DNA from: JAWLDB01 sp041686915 | Lineage (GTDB): Bacteria > Bacillota > UBA994 > UBA5500 | NCBI GenBank assembly: GCA_041686915.1 | Contig: JAWLDB010000052.1 | Coordinates: 1 to 14,181 of the forward strand | DNA length: 14,181 nucleotides | Direction of reading: 5' to 3' | Part shown: one piece after another, positions 1 to 7,566 of the stretch | Numbering within the stretch: position 1 is the stretch's first letter | Layout: each line of letters starts with the position of its first letter | Position numbers and translations under genes: made by a program | The notes under the pieces: generated by a model | The model's database searches: none | Seen by the model: only the letters and a program-made list of their open reading frames with translations | What the model was told of the DNA's origin: nothing

Positions 1-1
1 C

Positions 2-400
2 ACATGGATAGACACCGGCGGTAGCGCTTCCCCGGAAACAATCAACCAAGCCCTTCGCCAAGGCAGGACAATCGCCAGCCGGTTCGGAGGGCTGGCGACC
101 CTAGCGATTACAGCTGACGACGGGAGCTATCGGGTGGGAGATATTGTGCAAGGCATACCACCAGGAACCAAGCTGGAAATGGAGATAACTCTTCAGGCAG
201 TGGTCCAAGGTGAATACCAACTGGCACTTTATCAAAGTGGTCTAGACAAGCCTCTACATCAGTTCGAAGCAGGTGCAGCTTATGACGGGACAAAAGTAAA
301 CGAAGTGGAGGTTGAGTTCACGGGCGGGCAGCAGTGCTATTACCTCGTAGTGACGGGAGCGGACTTCATCTGCACCAGCCCAATCTATATAGGGCAATAA
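2..400 (+). CDS. C-terminal part of a probable CehA/McbA-type PHP metallohydrolase (5' end outside window)
   Basis: Reading frame 2 is open from the window edge to a TAA at 398-400, giving 132 residues of a protein whose start lies to the left. It opens with TWIDTGGSASPE and then ALRQGRTIASRFGG, followed by a segment reading VGDIVQGIPPGTKLEMEI. In CehA/McbA-type PHP-domain hydrolases, the helix and 'GRT..S' segment after the metal-binding PHP barrel is followed by a beta-sandwich tail with a 'G(D).....G' turn, and these residues resemble that tail. The catalytic PHP residues are not in the window, so activity cannot be judged. A GTG at 134 could be read as a start, but the frame is open and protein-like upstream of it, so I treat this as a truncated gene. 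A strong terminator follows directly. The family call rests on a short tail and is moderate. Confidence 0.5.
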   Translation, partial: TWIDTGGSASPETINQALRQGRTIASRFGGLATLAITADDGSYRVGDIVQGIPPGTKLEMEITLQAVVQGEYQLALYQSGLDKPLHQFEAGAAYDGTKVNEVEVEFTGGQQCYYLVVTGADFICTSPIYIGQ

Positions 401-401
401 G

Positions 402-430
402 AACTGCCCGCCTGTTTTGGCGGGCAGTTT
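402..430 (+). terminator. Rho-independent terminator after the CehA-like gene
   Basis: An 11-bp perfect stem (402-412 with 419-429, GC-rich core GCCCGCC) encloses the loop TGTTTT and runs into TTTTG on the plus strand. It begins one base after the stop codon. The same hairpin read on the minus strand lies just past the end of the DUF1904-type gene and may serve both convergent genes, although the minus-strand T-run is poorer. Confidence 0.85.
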
Positions 431-449
431 TGCATCCTCTTTTAATGAA

Positions 450-776
450 CTAGAAATGGTCACCGTTCTCGTAATACCTGGCTTTCTCAAATACTGTGAA
501 GAAGATGTCTACATTTTCATAGCCAATCAGCTGCATGTGTTTGGTGATGATTCTAGCTACCTGGTCCTGTACTGCCTGCCCACGGTCAAACCAGGCGACT
601 TCAACAAACGGGTAGCCTGCTACTACCGCCCCGTCTTGTATGTAGGTCGATTGGATACATTCCAGCGTGAAGTGGTCGCGTGGACAGTCCACAGCCGTTG
701 TCAACTCGTCTACTAGCATTTTGGTAACAGGACTTAGTTTGCTTACGTCCGTTCCCCTGAACTTAATCTGTGGCAT
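450..776 (-). CDS. DUF1904 family protein (tautomerase-like small protein)
   Basis: This is a 108-residue protein starting MPQIKFRGTDV, with a middle reading YPFVEVAWFDRGQAVQDQVA and an end FTVFEKARYYENGDHF. This pattern matches what I remember of the DUF1904 family in Clostridia and Bacilli. The family's function is unknown. I recall it being grouped with the tautomerase/MIF fold, where a proline directly after the initiator methionine is catalytic. This protein does have Pro2, but activity is inference only. The ATG at 774-776 is preceded by TGAGGTGAT at a normal distance. The gene lies downstream of hfq on the same strand but is separated from it by a terminator, so it is probably expressed on its own, perhaps from the weak extended -10 promoter between them. 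Its length suits a complete single-domain protein. Confidence 0.75.
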   Translation of the reverse strand: MPQIKFRGTDVSKLSPVTKMLVDELTTAVDCPRDHFTLECIQSTYIQDGAVVAGYPFVEVAWFDRGQAVQDQVARIITKHMQLIGYENVDIFFTVFEKARYYENGDHF

Positions 777-795
777 AGTATATCACCTCAATAAC

Positions 796-826
796 AGTGT
801 ACCACATGTTAACAAAAAACCGCCAA
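796..826 (-). promoter_or_regulatory. Possible promoter of the DUF1904 gene
   Basis: Read on the minus strand there is an extended -10 element, TGGTACACT (TACACT at 796-801), and a TTGGCG -35-like hexamer at 821-826. The 19-base spacing is longer than ideal. The -35 sits inside the stem of the hfq terminator. The site would give a leader of about 15 bases before the ATG at 776. Evidence is by eye only. Confidence 0.3.
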
Positions 827-842
827 CCAGTGTTGGCGGTTT
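813..842 (-). terminator. Rho-independent terminator of the mutS-mutL-miaA-hfq operon
   Basis: An 11-bp perfect stem (817-827 with 832-842) with a four-base loop is followed, on the minus strand, by a run of T residues. It lies seven bases beyond the hfq stop codon and closes the operon. Confidence 0.9.
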
Positions 843-849
843 GTGCTGT

Positions 850-1098
850 CTATTCCTGATCTGGAGCCGAACTCATGCTGATATTTACCGGACGGAATGG
901 CGCGACAGTTGAGATAGCGTGCTTATAGACCAGTTGCTGTTTGCCTTCTGTCTCCAGTGCAAGCGTGAAGTTGTCGAACCCCTTCACAATCCCCTTCAGC
1001 TGGTATCCGTTCACCAGGAAGATGGTAACTGGCACGTTCTCCTTGCGCATTTGGTTGAGGAATGTGTCCTGCAGGTTGATGCTGGATTTGTTGTTCAA
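850..1098 (-). CDS. hfq: RNA chaperone Hfq
   Basis: Hfq forms a hexameric ring that binds small RNAs and A/U-rich segments of mRNA in the cytoplasm. The protein contains the Sm1 region INLQDTFLNQMRKENVPVT, then VNGYQLKGIVKGFDNFTL, and the Sm2 hallmark QLVYKHAIST. A short tail ends in SSAPDQE. I choose the TTG at 1096-1098 as start: it is preceded by AAAGGGGGC at a good distance and gives an 82-residue protein whose N-terminus fits the family. A longer reading from a TTG at 1141-1143 adds 15 residues but has no ribosome binding site. The gene lies 97 bases downstream of miaA, the usual order in Clostridia, and is followed immediately by a terminator. The 97-base gap shows no promoter I would trust, so cotranscription with miaA is likely. 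Confidence 0.95.
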   Translation of the reverse strand: MNNKSSINLQDTFLNQMRKENVPVTIFLVNGYQLKGIVKGFDNFTLALETEGKQQLVYKHAISTVAPFRPVNISMSSAPDQE

Positions 1099-1195
1099 TA
1101 CGGCCGCCCCCTTTATCTCTCTCTGGGATAAGATTGTACCCAAGATGCAGTGAATAATAATTTTCCACCCGTCCCTCGGTTATCTGTATGACATT

Positions 1196-2134
1196 TTATA
1201 CTATTTTCCATTTGGCTGCAACCATCTGCATGATTTCGTCGACTACCCCGCTAGCGCTCTGGTATAGGTTCACATCTAGCCAGTTTATGCGAGGATCAGC
1301 TCGGAACCAGGTGAGCTGCCTCTTCGCATAGCGGCGCGTATTCAGCTTTAGCTTCTCCAGCGCTTCATCCAGCGTCTCCCTGCCTTGCAGGTAGTTAAAC
1401 AACTCCTTATAGCCGATGGCCTGCCTGGCGATGAAGTTCTGGTCCAGACCCTGGGCAAGGAGTGTCTTGGCCTCCTCAATCAGCCCGGCCTCGACCATTA
1501 AGTCCACCCGGCGGTTCACCCTGTCGTAAATCTGCTCGCGTGGCCTCGTCAGGCCAACCATCAGCACGTCGTAACGCTCTTCCCGGTCTACCTGTTGCTC
1601 CCAGAATGACAGCGGCTCCCCAGTTGTCTGGTACACTTCCAGGGCACGGATGATCCTGCGTTCATCATTGGGATGGATGCGCTCCGCAGCTTTGGGGTCT
1701 ACCTCCTTTAACCAGTTATAAAGCGCTTCTATGCCTGCCTCAGCAGCTTGGGCCTTAAGATGCTCACGCAGCTTCCAGTCAGTATCAGCCGGAATGAAGT
1801 TATACGGGTCAATAACAGCACGCACATATAGTCCTGTACCGCCCACCAGAATAGGAAGCTTTCCGCGGCTAGTCACTTCGCTGATGGTCTTACGGGCCAG
1901 CTCTTGATAGTCGGCAACGCTGAAACTCTCCCCGGGGGCAATGATGTCCAGCAGATGGTGAGGGATGCCCTGCCGTTCTTCCAAACTGGGCTTGGCAGTG
2001 CCGATATCCATGTCCTGATAGATCTGCATGGAGTCTGCAGAGATGATCTCGCCGTGCAGACGCTTAGCCAAAAGTATGGATGTGTCCGTCTTGCCTACTG
2101 CCGTAGGGCCGACAATCACCAACAGCCTTTCCAT
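1196..2134 (-). CDS. miaA: tRNA dimethylallyltransferase MiaA
   Basis: MiaA transfers the dimethylallyl group from dimethylallyl diphosphate to N6 of A37 in tRNAs reading codons that begin with U. This is the first step toward the ms2i6A modification. The 312-residue protein has the P-loop GPTAVGKT at residues 9-16, the SADSMQIY segment at 32-39 and VGGTGLYVRA at 97-106. Further on it has VGLTRPREQIYDRVNRRVD and the C-terminal block NTRRYAKRQLTWFR, all typical of the family at its usual length. The ATG at 2132-2134 follows TAGGAGGATGCT, a strong ribosome binding site. It starts 25 bases after the mutL stop, so it is part of the mutS-mutL operon. No missing key residue was seen. Confidence 0.97.
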   Translation of the reverse strand: MERLLVIVGPTAVGKTDTSILLAKRLHGEIISADSMQIYQDMDIGTAKPSLEERQGIPHHLLDIIAPGESFSVADYQELARKTISEVTSRGKLPILVGGTGLYVRAVIDPYNFIPADTDWKLREHLKAQAAEAGIEALYNWLKEVDPKAAERIHPNDERRIIRALEVYQTTGEPLSFWEQQVDREERYDVLMVGLTRPREQIYDRVNRRVDLMVEAGLIEEAKTLLAQGLDQNFIARQAIGYKELFNYLQGRETLDEALEKLKLNTRRYAKRQLTWFRADPRINWLDVNLYQSASGVVDEIMQMVAAKWKIV

Positions 2135-2159
2135 AGCATCCTCCTACGCTTTCTTTTCG

Positions 2160-3956
2160 TTACGGATGAAACATCTTAAACAGCTGCTCCGGGCTGTAGC
2201 GCAAAGCAGTTGGGCGGCCATGCGGGCATGTATAGGGCAACTGGCACTGCCATAGCTTATCCAGCAGCTCGATCATCTCAGCGTTATGCAGGCGTTGACC
2301 CGCCTTGATAGCCGTCTTGCAGGCCACCCGGATCAGTAACCTTTCCCGCAGCTCGTTAGGTTTTAGGTTGCTCGTTCCGCTGGCCATGTCAGCCAGCAAA
2401 TCAGCAAAGTCTTCAGGGCGGAAACGCCCCCGATAGATATCAGGCAAGCTGCGCAGCAGCCAGTTGCTACCACCAAAATGGGTGACTTCGAACCCCAAGC
2501 CCGCCAGTTCAGACTGCAGCGTATCCATCAGTGCTGCTTCTCGCGGGGCTAGCTCCAGCGAGTATGGCACTAGCAAGCTCTGGCTAGTACGTTGCTCTTC
2601 CCTACCAACCAATTGCTCATAAATTACTCTTTCATGGGCAGCATGCTGGTCTACGAGTAGCATGCCTCCCTCCCGCTCCACCAGTATGTAGCTGTTTAGC
2701 ACCTGACCGATTAATCTGTAAGGTGCTGACGTTGGTGCCTCTGTTGGAGTAACGGCTGAGTTATGATTGTTCTTTCCAGGGTCAGGTGTCCCATCACTGT
2801 TGTTGATGGTCAAGCGTATAGGTGGTTCTTTGGCCCTGTATATGCTAACAGGCACTACCGGTTCTTGCACTGTAGGTTCCCAGGAACGCACCCGCTCCTG
2901 AACTACATCCGGTTCGGGCTCCCAGCTGACGGCTGTTTGCTTGGCCGCCGCGACCGGGACGCGCTCAGCCTCAAACTGCAGGGCTGTACGCAGGATGCGC
3001 AGAACAATTGAGGTAACCTGGCGCTCCTCGCGCAAGCGTACCTCCGTTTTGGCCGGATGGACGTTGACATCGACCGACTCGGCCGGGAGCGTGATGGCTA
3101 GGAAGGCCAACGGATGCCGCTTGCTGGGCAGCAGCGAGCGATATGCTTCCTCTAAGACGAAGCTCAGGCTCCTGCACTGTACTACGCGCCCGTTAAGGAT
3201 GATTATCTGGTCACGCCGGTTGTGGCGAGTAAGCTCCGGACGGCTGATATAGCCATTGACGCTAACGCCTGCAGCACTGTTTTGTACCCTGATCAGTTGG
3301 CTGGCTACGTCACGCCCATATAGTGCCAAAATGGTGTCTATCAAGCTATTGTTGCCTGGAGTTTCAAGCACTATGCGGTCATCTTGGGTGAGCCGGAACG
3401 CCACCTGCGGCGCGGCTAAAGCAAGCCTGGCCACTGCATCCCGCACGCGGCCGGCTTCTGCCTGGGGCGAACTTAAGAACTTGCGCCTGGCTGGGGTGTT
3501 ATAGAACAAATCAGCAACAGAGATGCGGGTGCCTGGAGGAGTACCCCATGGCAGCAGAGGCTCGCGTTGCCCCCCATCGATCACCAGCTTGTGGCCGTTA
3601 TCAGCCGTCTGTTCCCGAGTGATTAGCGTCACCTTGGCAACGGATGCGATACTAGGCAATGCTTCACCCCGGAAACCCAGGGTGTTGATGCTAAACAGGT
3701 CTGATGCAGACTGCAGCTTACTGGTAGCGTGCCGTTCAAAAGCCAGGCAGGCATCTTCACTGCTCATGCCGCAGCCGTTATCGCTAATAGTGATTTCTTT
3801 GGTTCCGCCTTCGCGGATCTCAAGGTCCAGGTGCGAGGCCCCTGCGTCAATGGCGTTTTCTACTAATTCCTTGACAACACTGGCCGGTCGTTCTACTACC
3901 TCGCCAGCCGCAATCTGATTGGCAATATCGTCCGATAGAACATGAATTCTTGGCAT
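2160..3956 (-). CDS. mutL: DNA mismatch repair protein MutL (endonuclease type)
   Basis: MutL couples mismatch recognition by MutS to strand incision. The 598-residue protein has an N-terminal GHKL ATPase domain, with NAIDAG starting at Asn34, DNGCGM at 59-64 and GFRGEAL at 94-100. A variable proline-rich linker spans about residues 330-410, and a C-terminal dimerisation domain follows. That domain carries DQHAAHERVIYE at 436-447, which fits the DQHA(x)2E(x)4E endonuclease motif exactly, plus ACKTAIKAG at 545-553 and CPHGRP at 577-582. It should therefore nick DNA itself, as in organisms without MutH. The ATG at 3954-3956 lies one base after the mutS stop, and its ribosome binding site GGAGGTG is inside the last mutS codons. 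This suggests translational coupling. A start 11 codons upstream is possible but would overlap mutS and lacks support. Confidence 0.97.
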   Translation of the reverse strand: MPRIHVLSDDIANQIAAGEVVERPASVVKELVENAIDAGASHLDLEIREGGTKEITISDNGCGMSSEDACLAFERHATSKLQSASDLFSINTLGFRGEALPSIASVAKVTLITREQTADNGHKLVIDGGQREPLLPWGTPPGTRISVADLFYNTPARRKFLSSPQAEAGRVRDAVARLALAAPQVAFRLTQDDRIVLETPGNNSLIDTILALYGRDVASQLIRVQNSAAGVSVNGYISRPELTRHNRRDQIIILNGRVVQCRSLSFVLEEAYRSLLPSKRHPLAFLAITLPAESVDVNVHPAKTEVRLREERQVTSIVLRILRTALQFEAERVPVAAAKQTAVSWEPEPDVVQERVRSWEPTVQEPVVPVSIYRAKEPPIRLTINNSDGTPDPGKNNHNSAVTPTEAPTSAPYRLIGQVLNSYILVEREGGMLLVDQHAAHERVIYEQLVGREEQRTSQSLLVPYSLELAPREAALMDTLQSELAGLGFEVTHFGGSNWLLRSLPDIYRGRFRPEDFADLLADMASGTSNLKPNELRERLLIRVACKTAIKAGQRLHNAEMIELLDKLWQCQLPYTCPHGRPTALRYSPEQLFKMFHP

Positions 3957-3957
3957 C

Positions 3958-6558
3958 TTACACCTCCTGCAACCGCTTGCGCCATGCATGCAACAGATTG
4001 AGCGCTTCCAACGGTGTCAATCGGTTGATATCAACTTGCTGCAGTTCATCCACGACCAGCTGCTGTTCTGCAGGCGGCTCCTGGGATGCGGCTATCTCCT
4101 CAGCAGTTTGCTCCAGCATATCCCCGAGCGTCAGCTGCAGGGCGCCAACTTCCTGGGGCGACTTCTGCTCCAAACGGCGCAGAATCTGCCTTGCGCGGGC
4201 GATCACGGGCTGTGGAAGGCCTGCCATTTTGGCTACATTCACTCCATAGCTCCGATCTGCCTTGCCTTCAACCACTCTGCGCAGAAAGATTAACTCGCCG
4301 CGTTGCTCAGCCACCTGACAGCTGAGATTGCGCACGCTCGGCAGGCGGTCCGCCAGAGCGGTCAACTCGTGATAATGGGTGGAAAACAGGGTCTTGGCCT
4401 GGATGTTGCTATGCACATACTCGATAATAGCCTCGGCGATAGCCATGCCGTCATAGGTGCTGGTCCCGCGCCCCAGCTCATCAAAGAGGATGAGGCTGTC
4501 ATTGGTGGCCTCGGTCAGGGCCGTTTTACTCTCCACCATTTCGACCATAAAGGTACTTTGTCCTGAGAAAAGGTCATCAGCTGCTCCTACCCGCGTGAAA
4601 ATGCGGTCAACCAGGCCGATGGTGGCCTGGTCAGCTGGCACAAAACCGCCCATCTGTGCCATCAGCACAATCAAGGCTACCTGGCGCATGTAGGTCGATT
4701 TACCGCCCATGTTGGGGCCAGTGATGATCAAGAGCTCACCGCTCTGCATGCTAAGGTCATTAGGCACAAAAGTGGAACGCCCTACTACCTGTTCCACCAC
4801 CGGGTGCCGCCCGCCACGAATGTCTAGTTTGCCATCAAGAGCAATCTGTGGTTTGCAGTAGCGGCCTCGTACAGCAGCCTCCGCCAGTGACTGCAGGCAG
4901 TCGAGTTGCGCCAAGAGACGAGCGTTTTCCTGCACAGCTGGCACGTAGGAGGCCACTTGTTCACGCAACTGCAGAAACAGCTCATACTCGAGAGTCTTTA
5001 GACGTTCTTCCGCGCCCAGGATGGCGTCCTCCTGGGACTTAAGCTCATCGGTAATGAACCGCTCAGCATTGACCAAGGTCTGCTTACGGACATAGTGGGT
5101 TGGTATCTGCGAGAGGTTCGATTTGGTCACTTCCAAGTAGTATCCGAAGACTTTATTGAAGCCGACCTTCAGCGACTTGATGCCTGTCTGCTCGCGTTCC
5201 TTGCTTTCCAGATCAGCCAACCAGCGCTTGCCATTCTTCCCGGCACTGCGCAGCTGGTCAATCTGCTCATTCCAGCCGTTGGCAAATATTCCGCCCTCTC
5301 GCAAGCTGACGGGGGGTTCAGGGTGCAGAGCACGCGCCAGTGTATCAGTCAGGTCCGGAAGCAGCTGAAAACCGGCGGGTATCTCCTGCAGCATATGTGC
5401 CTGAAACTGGCCCAGACACTGCCTCAGCTCTGGTAGCTTCAGCATGGTTGTATTCAGCGCCATCAGGTCACGGGCGTTCGCCAGCCCTGTCGCTACCCGG
5501 CCAGCAAGCCGCTCCAGGTCATAAGCTCCCCGCAGCAGGCTGCGCAAGGCATCACGTTGCAAACTGCTCTGCACCAGTTCCTCTACGGCCTCCAAACGCT
5601 CCCCGATGGCACGACTATCGCGCAACGGCTCGGTTATCCACCGTTTTAGCTCGCGGGATCCCAGAGCCGTAACAGTATGATCGAGTACCGAGAGCAGCGA
5701 CCCCTCTTGGCTCTCGTTGCGGTTGCTGCGCAAAAGCTCCAGGTTGCGTCGCGTCGCCACATCCAGGTACATCACATTCTGCTGTCCCAGAAGTCGTGGT
5801 AGTCGCAGATGTGGCAGGTCATGCTTTTGTAACTCCATCAGGTAGTTGATCGCCGCGGTTACTGCCTGCAGCGCTGCAGACAGATGGTTGAACGCGGCCA
5901 GCGCTTCTTGGTCAAACTGCTCATGTAAGTTAAAGGCTACCGGCCCATCCGGCAGGACCGTGATCGAGCTGGTGCCGGCAGCCGCTAGTAGGTGTCTTAA
6001 GGCTTCGTTGTCCGCCAGTTCAGCGGACAGAATAGCTTCGCTCGGCGCGAGCCTTAGATAGTCGTCTATCAAGCTAGCAGGTAGACTGCTCCCGCTATAC
6101 TCCCCCATCAGTATCTCGCCGGTCGATAAATCGACGCTCGCCAATCCGTATGTACCGGCATGCAGAGTGACTGCTGCCAGGTAGTTAGCCTTACCTGCAT
6201 CCAGCATATTAGCATCCAGTACACTGCCAGGGGTGACAATGCGCACTACCTCCCGACGCACGATGCCTTTGCTGGTTGCCGGGTCTTCAACCTGTTCGCA
6301 AATGGCGACTTTTTTGCCGTGGGCGACTAGTTTGGCCAAATAGCCTTCGGCTGCATGATAAGGTACGCCACACATAGGGACGCGCTCGGCCTGCCCAGCG
6401 TCTCTTCCGGTGAGCGTAATGTCCAATATGCGCGAAGCTTCCTCGGCATCACTAAAGAACATTTCGTAGAAGTCTCCCATACGGAAAAACAGAATGCAGT
6501 CCTGATGCTCGCTTTTAATGCTCAGGAACTGCTGCATCATCGGTGTGTATTCGGCCAC
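3958..6558 (-). CDS. mutS: DNA mismatch repair protein MutS
   Basis: MutS recognises mismatches and small loops and, with ATP, recruits MutL. From the chosen start the protein has 866 residues. The mismatch-wedge motif GDFYEMF contains Phe30 and Glu32. The connector, lever and clamp regions follow, then the ATPase with Walker A GPNMGGKST at 614-622, Walker B LILFDELGRGTST around Asp693-Glu694 and STHYHEL after it. I prefer the GTG at 6556-6558. It is preceded by AAGGGGAGA six bases away and gives MAEYTPMMQQFL, which resembles the usual Bacillus-type N-terminus. The ATG at 6589-6591 would add 11 residues but has no clear ribosome binding site and lies only about 13 bases from the predicted transcription start. 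The gene is first in the mutS-mutL-miaA-hfq operon. Confidence 0.97.
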   Translation of the reverse strand: MAEYTPMMQQFLSIKSEHQDCILFFRMGDFYEMFFSDAEEASRILDITLTGRDAGQAERVPMCGVPYHAAEGYLAKLVAHGKKVAICEQVEDPATSKGIVRREVVRIVTPGSVLDANMLDAGKANYLAAVTLHAGTYGLASVDLSTGEILMGEYSGSSLPASLIDDYLRLAPSEAILSAELADNEALRHLLAAAGTSSITVLPDGPVAFNLHEQFDQEALAAFNHLSAALQAVTAAINYLMELQKHDLPHLRLPRLLGQQNVMYLDVATRRNLELLRSNRNESQEGSLLSVLDHTVTALGSRELKRWITEPLRDSRAIGERLEAVEELVQSSLQRDALRSLLRGAYDLERLAGRVATGLANARDLMALNTTMLKLPELRQCLGQFQAHMLQEIPAGFQLLPDLTDTLARALHPEPPVSLREGGIFANGWNEQIDQLRSAGKNGKRWLADLESKEREQTGIKSLKVGFNKVFGYYLEVTKSNLSQIPTHYVRKQTLVNAERFITDELKSQEDAILGAEERLKTLEYELFLQLREQVASYVPAVQENARLLAQLDCLQSLAEAAVRGRYCKPQIALDGKLDIRGGRHPVVEQVVGRSTFVPNDLSMQSGELLIITGPNMGGKSTYMRQVALIVLMAQMGGFVPADQATIGLVDRIFTRVGAADDLFSGQSTFMVEMVESKTALTEATNDSLILFDELGRGTSTYDGMAIAEAIIEYVHSNIQAKTLFSTHYHELTALADRLPSVRNLSCQVAEQRGELIFLRRVVEGKADRSYGVNVAKMAGLPQPVIARARQILRRLEQKSPQEVGALQLTLGDMLEQTAEEIAASQEPPAEQQLVVDELQQVDINRLTPLEALNLLHAWRKRLQEV

Positions 6559-6610
6559 AAGTCTCTCCCCTTGTATTGTGTTTGGTTTCATAAGTACAAG
6601 CTCATGCTTA

Positions 6611-6619
6611 ATTATAACA
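6611..6619 (-). promoter_or_regulatory. Promoter of the mutS-mutL-miaA-hfq operon (extended -10)
   Basis: On the minus strand the sequence reads TGTTATAAT: a consensus -10 TATAAT at 6611-6616 with the TGn extension. No good -35 is visible at 16-18 bases, which fits an extended -10 promoter. The start point would be near 6604, leaving a leader of about 45 bases to the GTG start of mutS. The site lies directly after the secF terminator. Confidence 0.65.
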
Positions 6620-6643
6620 GGTTTTCTTGGTGTGTTGCCCCTA

Positions 6644-6675
6644 CAAAAGCAAAGGCCAGGCTATCGCCTGGCCTT
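6644..6675 (-). terminator. Rho-independent terminator after secF
   Basis: A nine-base perfect stem (6652-6660 with 6667-6675, AAGGCCAGG type) with a six-base loop is followed on the minus strand by TTTGCTTTTG. It lies about 20 bases past the secF stop and separates secDF from the mutS operon. Confidence 0.8.
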
Positions 6676-6696
6676 GACCGTTCAGTTTACTACCTA

Positions 6697-7566
6697 TTAA
6701 GCGTGACGTTTGACGCTCTCACGTTGCTTCCAGTCTACCCAGACCGAGCTGGCAACGAAGATGGATGAGTAGGTTCCTGCAACTACACCGATTACCAAGG
6801 CGCTAGCCAGAGCTTTCAGTGTTACGCCGCCGAAGATCAGCACTGCGCCGATAGCCAGGAGCGTGGTAAAGGATGTACTGATGGAACGTACCAATGTTTG
6901 CAGGATACTGTCGTTCACAATCTTTTCAGTGTCGGATCGACGCTTAGCCAGCTGCAGGTTCTCCCGAATACGGTCGAAGATAACAATCGTGTCGTTGATA
7001 GAGTAACCTACGATAGTCAAAATCGCTGCAACGAACTCACTGTTCACTTCAATCTGCAGGATCGAGAAAACGCCTAGCACCAGGAACACATCGTGCAGCA
7101 GTGCCAAAATGGCTGAAATTGCGAACTTGAACTCAAAGCGCCAGGTGATGTACCCGACCATCAAGGCCGAGGCAATCAACAGAGCGATGAGCGCCTGACG
7201 CACTAGTTCTACACTGAAGATCGGGTCGACCTGGGCCGGGATTTGGGCCGTTAGATCGGGCCATTGCGAGCGTAAGCCGGCCAAGACCTGTTCCAGCTGA
7301 CCCTCTTCCAAGGTCTCAGTACGGATCTCCACTTCAGTTCCGGAAGTGCCGAGGGAACGAATGCTGGCGTTGCCGAGGTTAAAAGTCTCCAACACTTCGC
7401 GCACTTCACCGGTAGTGAAACTCTCTTTCAGGTCAACTTCCAAAATGGTACCACTCTTGAAGTCTATCCCTAAGTTGAGGCCGCGGAACATAAGTGAGCC
7501 GAGGCCTATAGCGATCAGAATAAGCGAAAGAACATAGAACTTCTTGCGTTGTCCAATGATGTTCAT
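6697..7566 (-). CDS. secF: Protein translocase subunit SecF
   Basis: SecF works with SecD at the cytoplasmic membrane to drive protein export through SecYEG, using the proton or sodium gradient. The 289-residue protein has a first membrane segment at about 10-28 and the short motif GIDFKSGT at 33-40. A small periplasmic-type domain extends to about residue 117. Five further membrane segments follow, and one contains the family motif GYSINDTIVIFDRIREN at 187-203. The ATG at 7564-7566 overlaps the secD stop codon by one base (TAATG), with GGGGAGGTGG as ribosome binding site, so the two are translationally coupled. SecD and SecF are separate here, unlike the fused SecDF of Bacillus subtilis. A terminator follows the gene. 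Confidence 0.97.
   Translation of the reverse strand: MNIIGQRKKFYVLSLILIAIGLGSLMFRGLNLGIDFKSGTILEVDLKESFTTGEVREVLETFNLGNASIRSLGTSGTEVEIRTETLEEGQLEQVLAGLRSQWPDLTAQIPAQVDPIFSVELVRQALIALLIASALMVGYITWRFEFKFAISAILALLHDVFLVLGVFSILQIEVNSEFVAAILTIVGYSINDTIVIFDRIRENLQLAKRRSDTEKIVNDSILQTLVRSISTSFTTLLAIGAVLIFGGVTLKALASALVIGVVAGTYSSIFVASSVWVDWKQRESVKRHA

Noticed and set aside
1099..1195. A separate promoter or riboswitch in the miaA-hfq gap
   Set aside because: A TACAAT hexamer is present on the minus strand but has no -35 at usable spacing, and no stable multi-stem structure was apparent by eye.
3988..6061. Many plus-strand ORFs of 60-150 codons opposite mutS, mutL and the amidohydrolases
   Set aside because: They lie antisense to well-supported conserved genes, lack ribosome binding sites and have low-complexity Ser/Arg/Ala-rich translations typical of the reverse strand of GC-rich genes.
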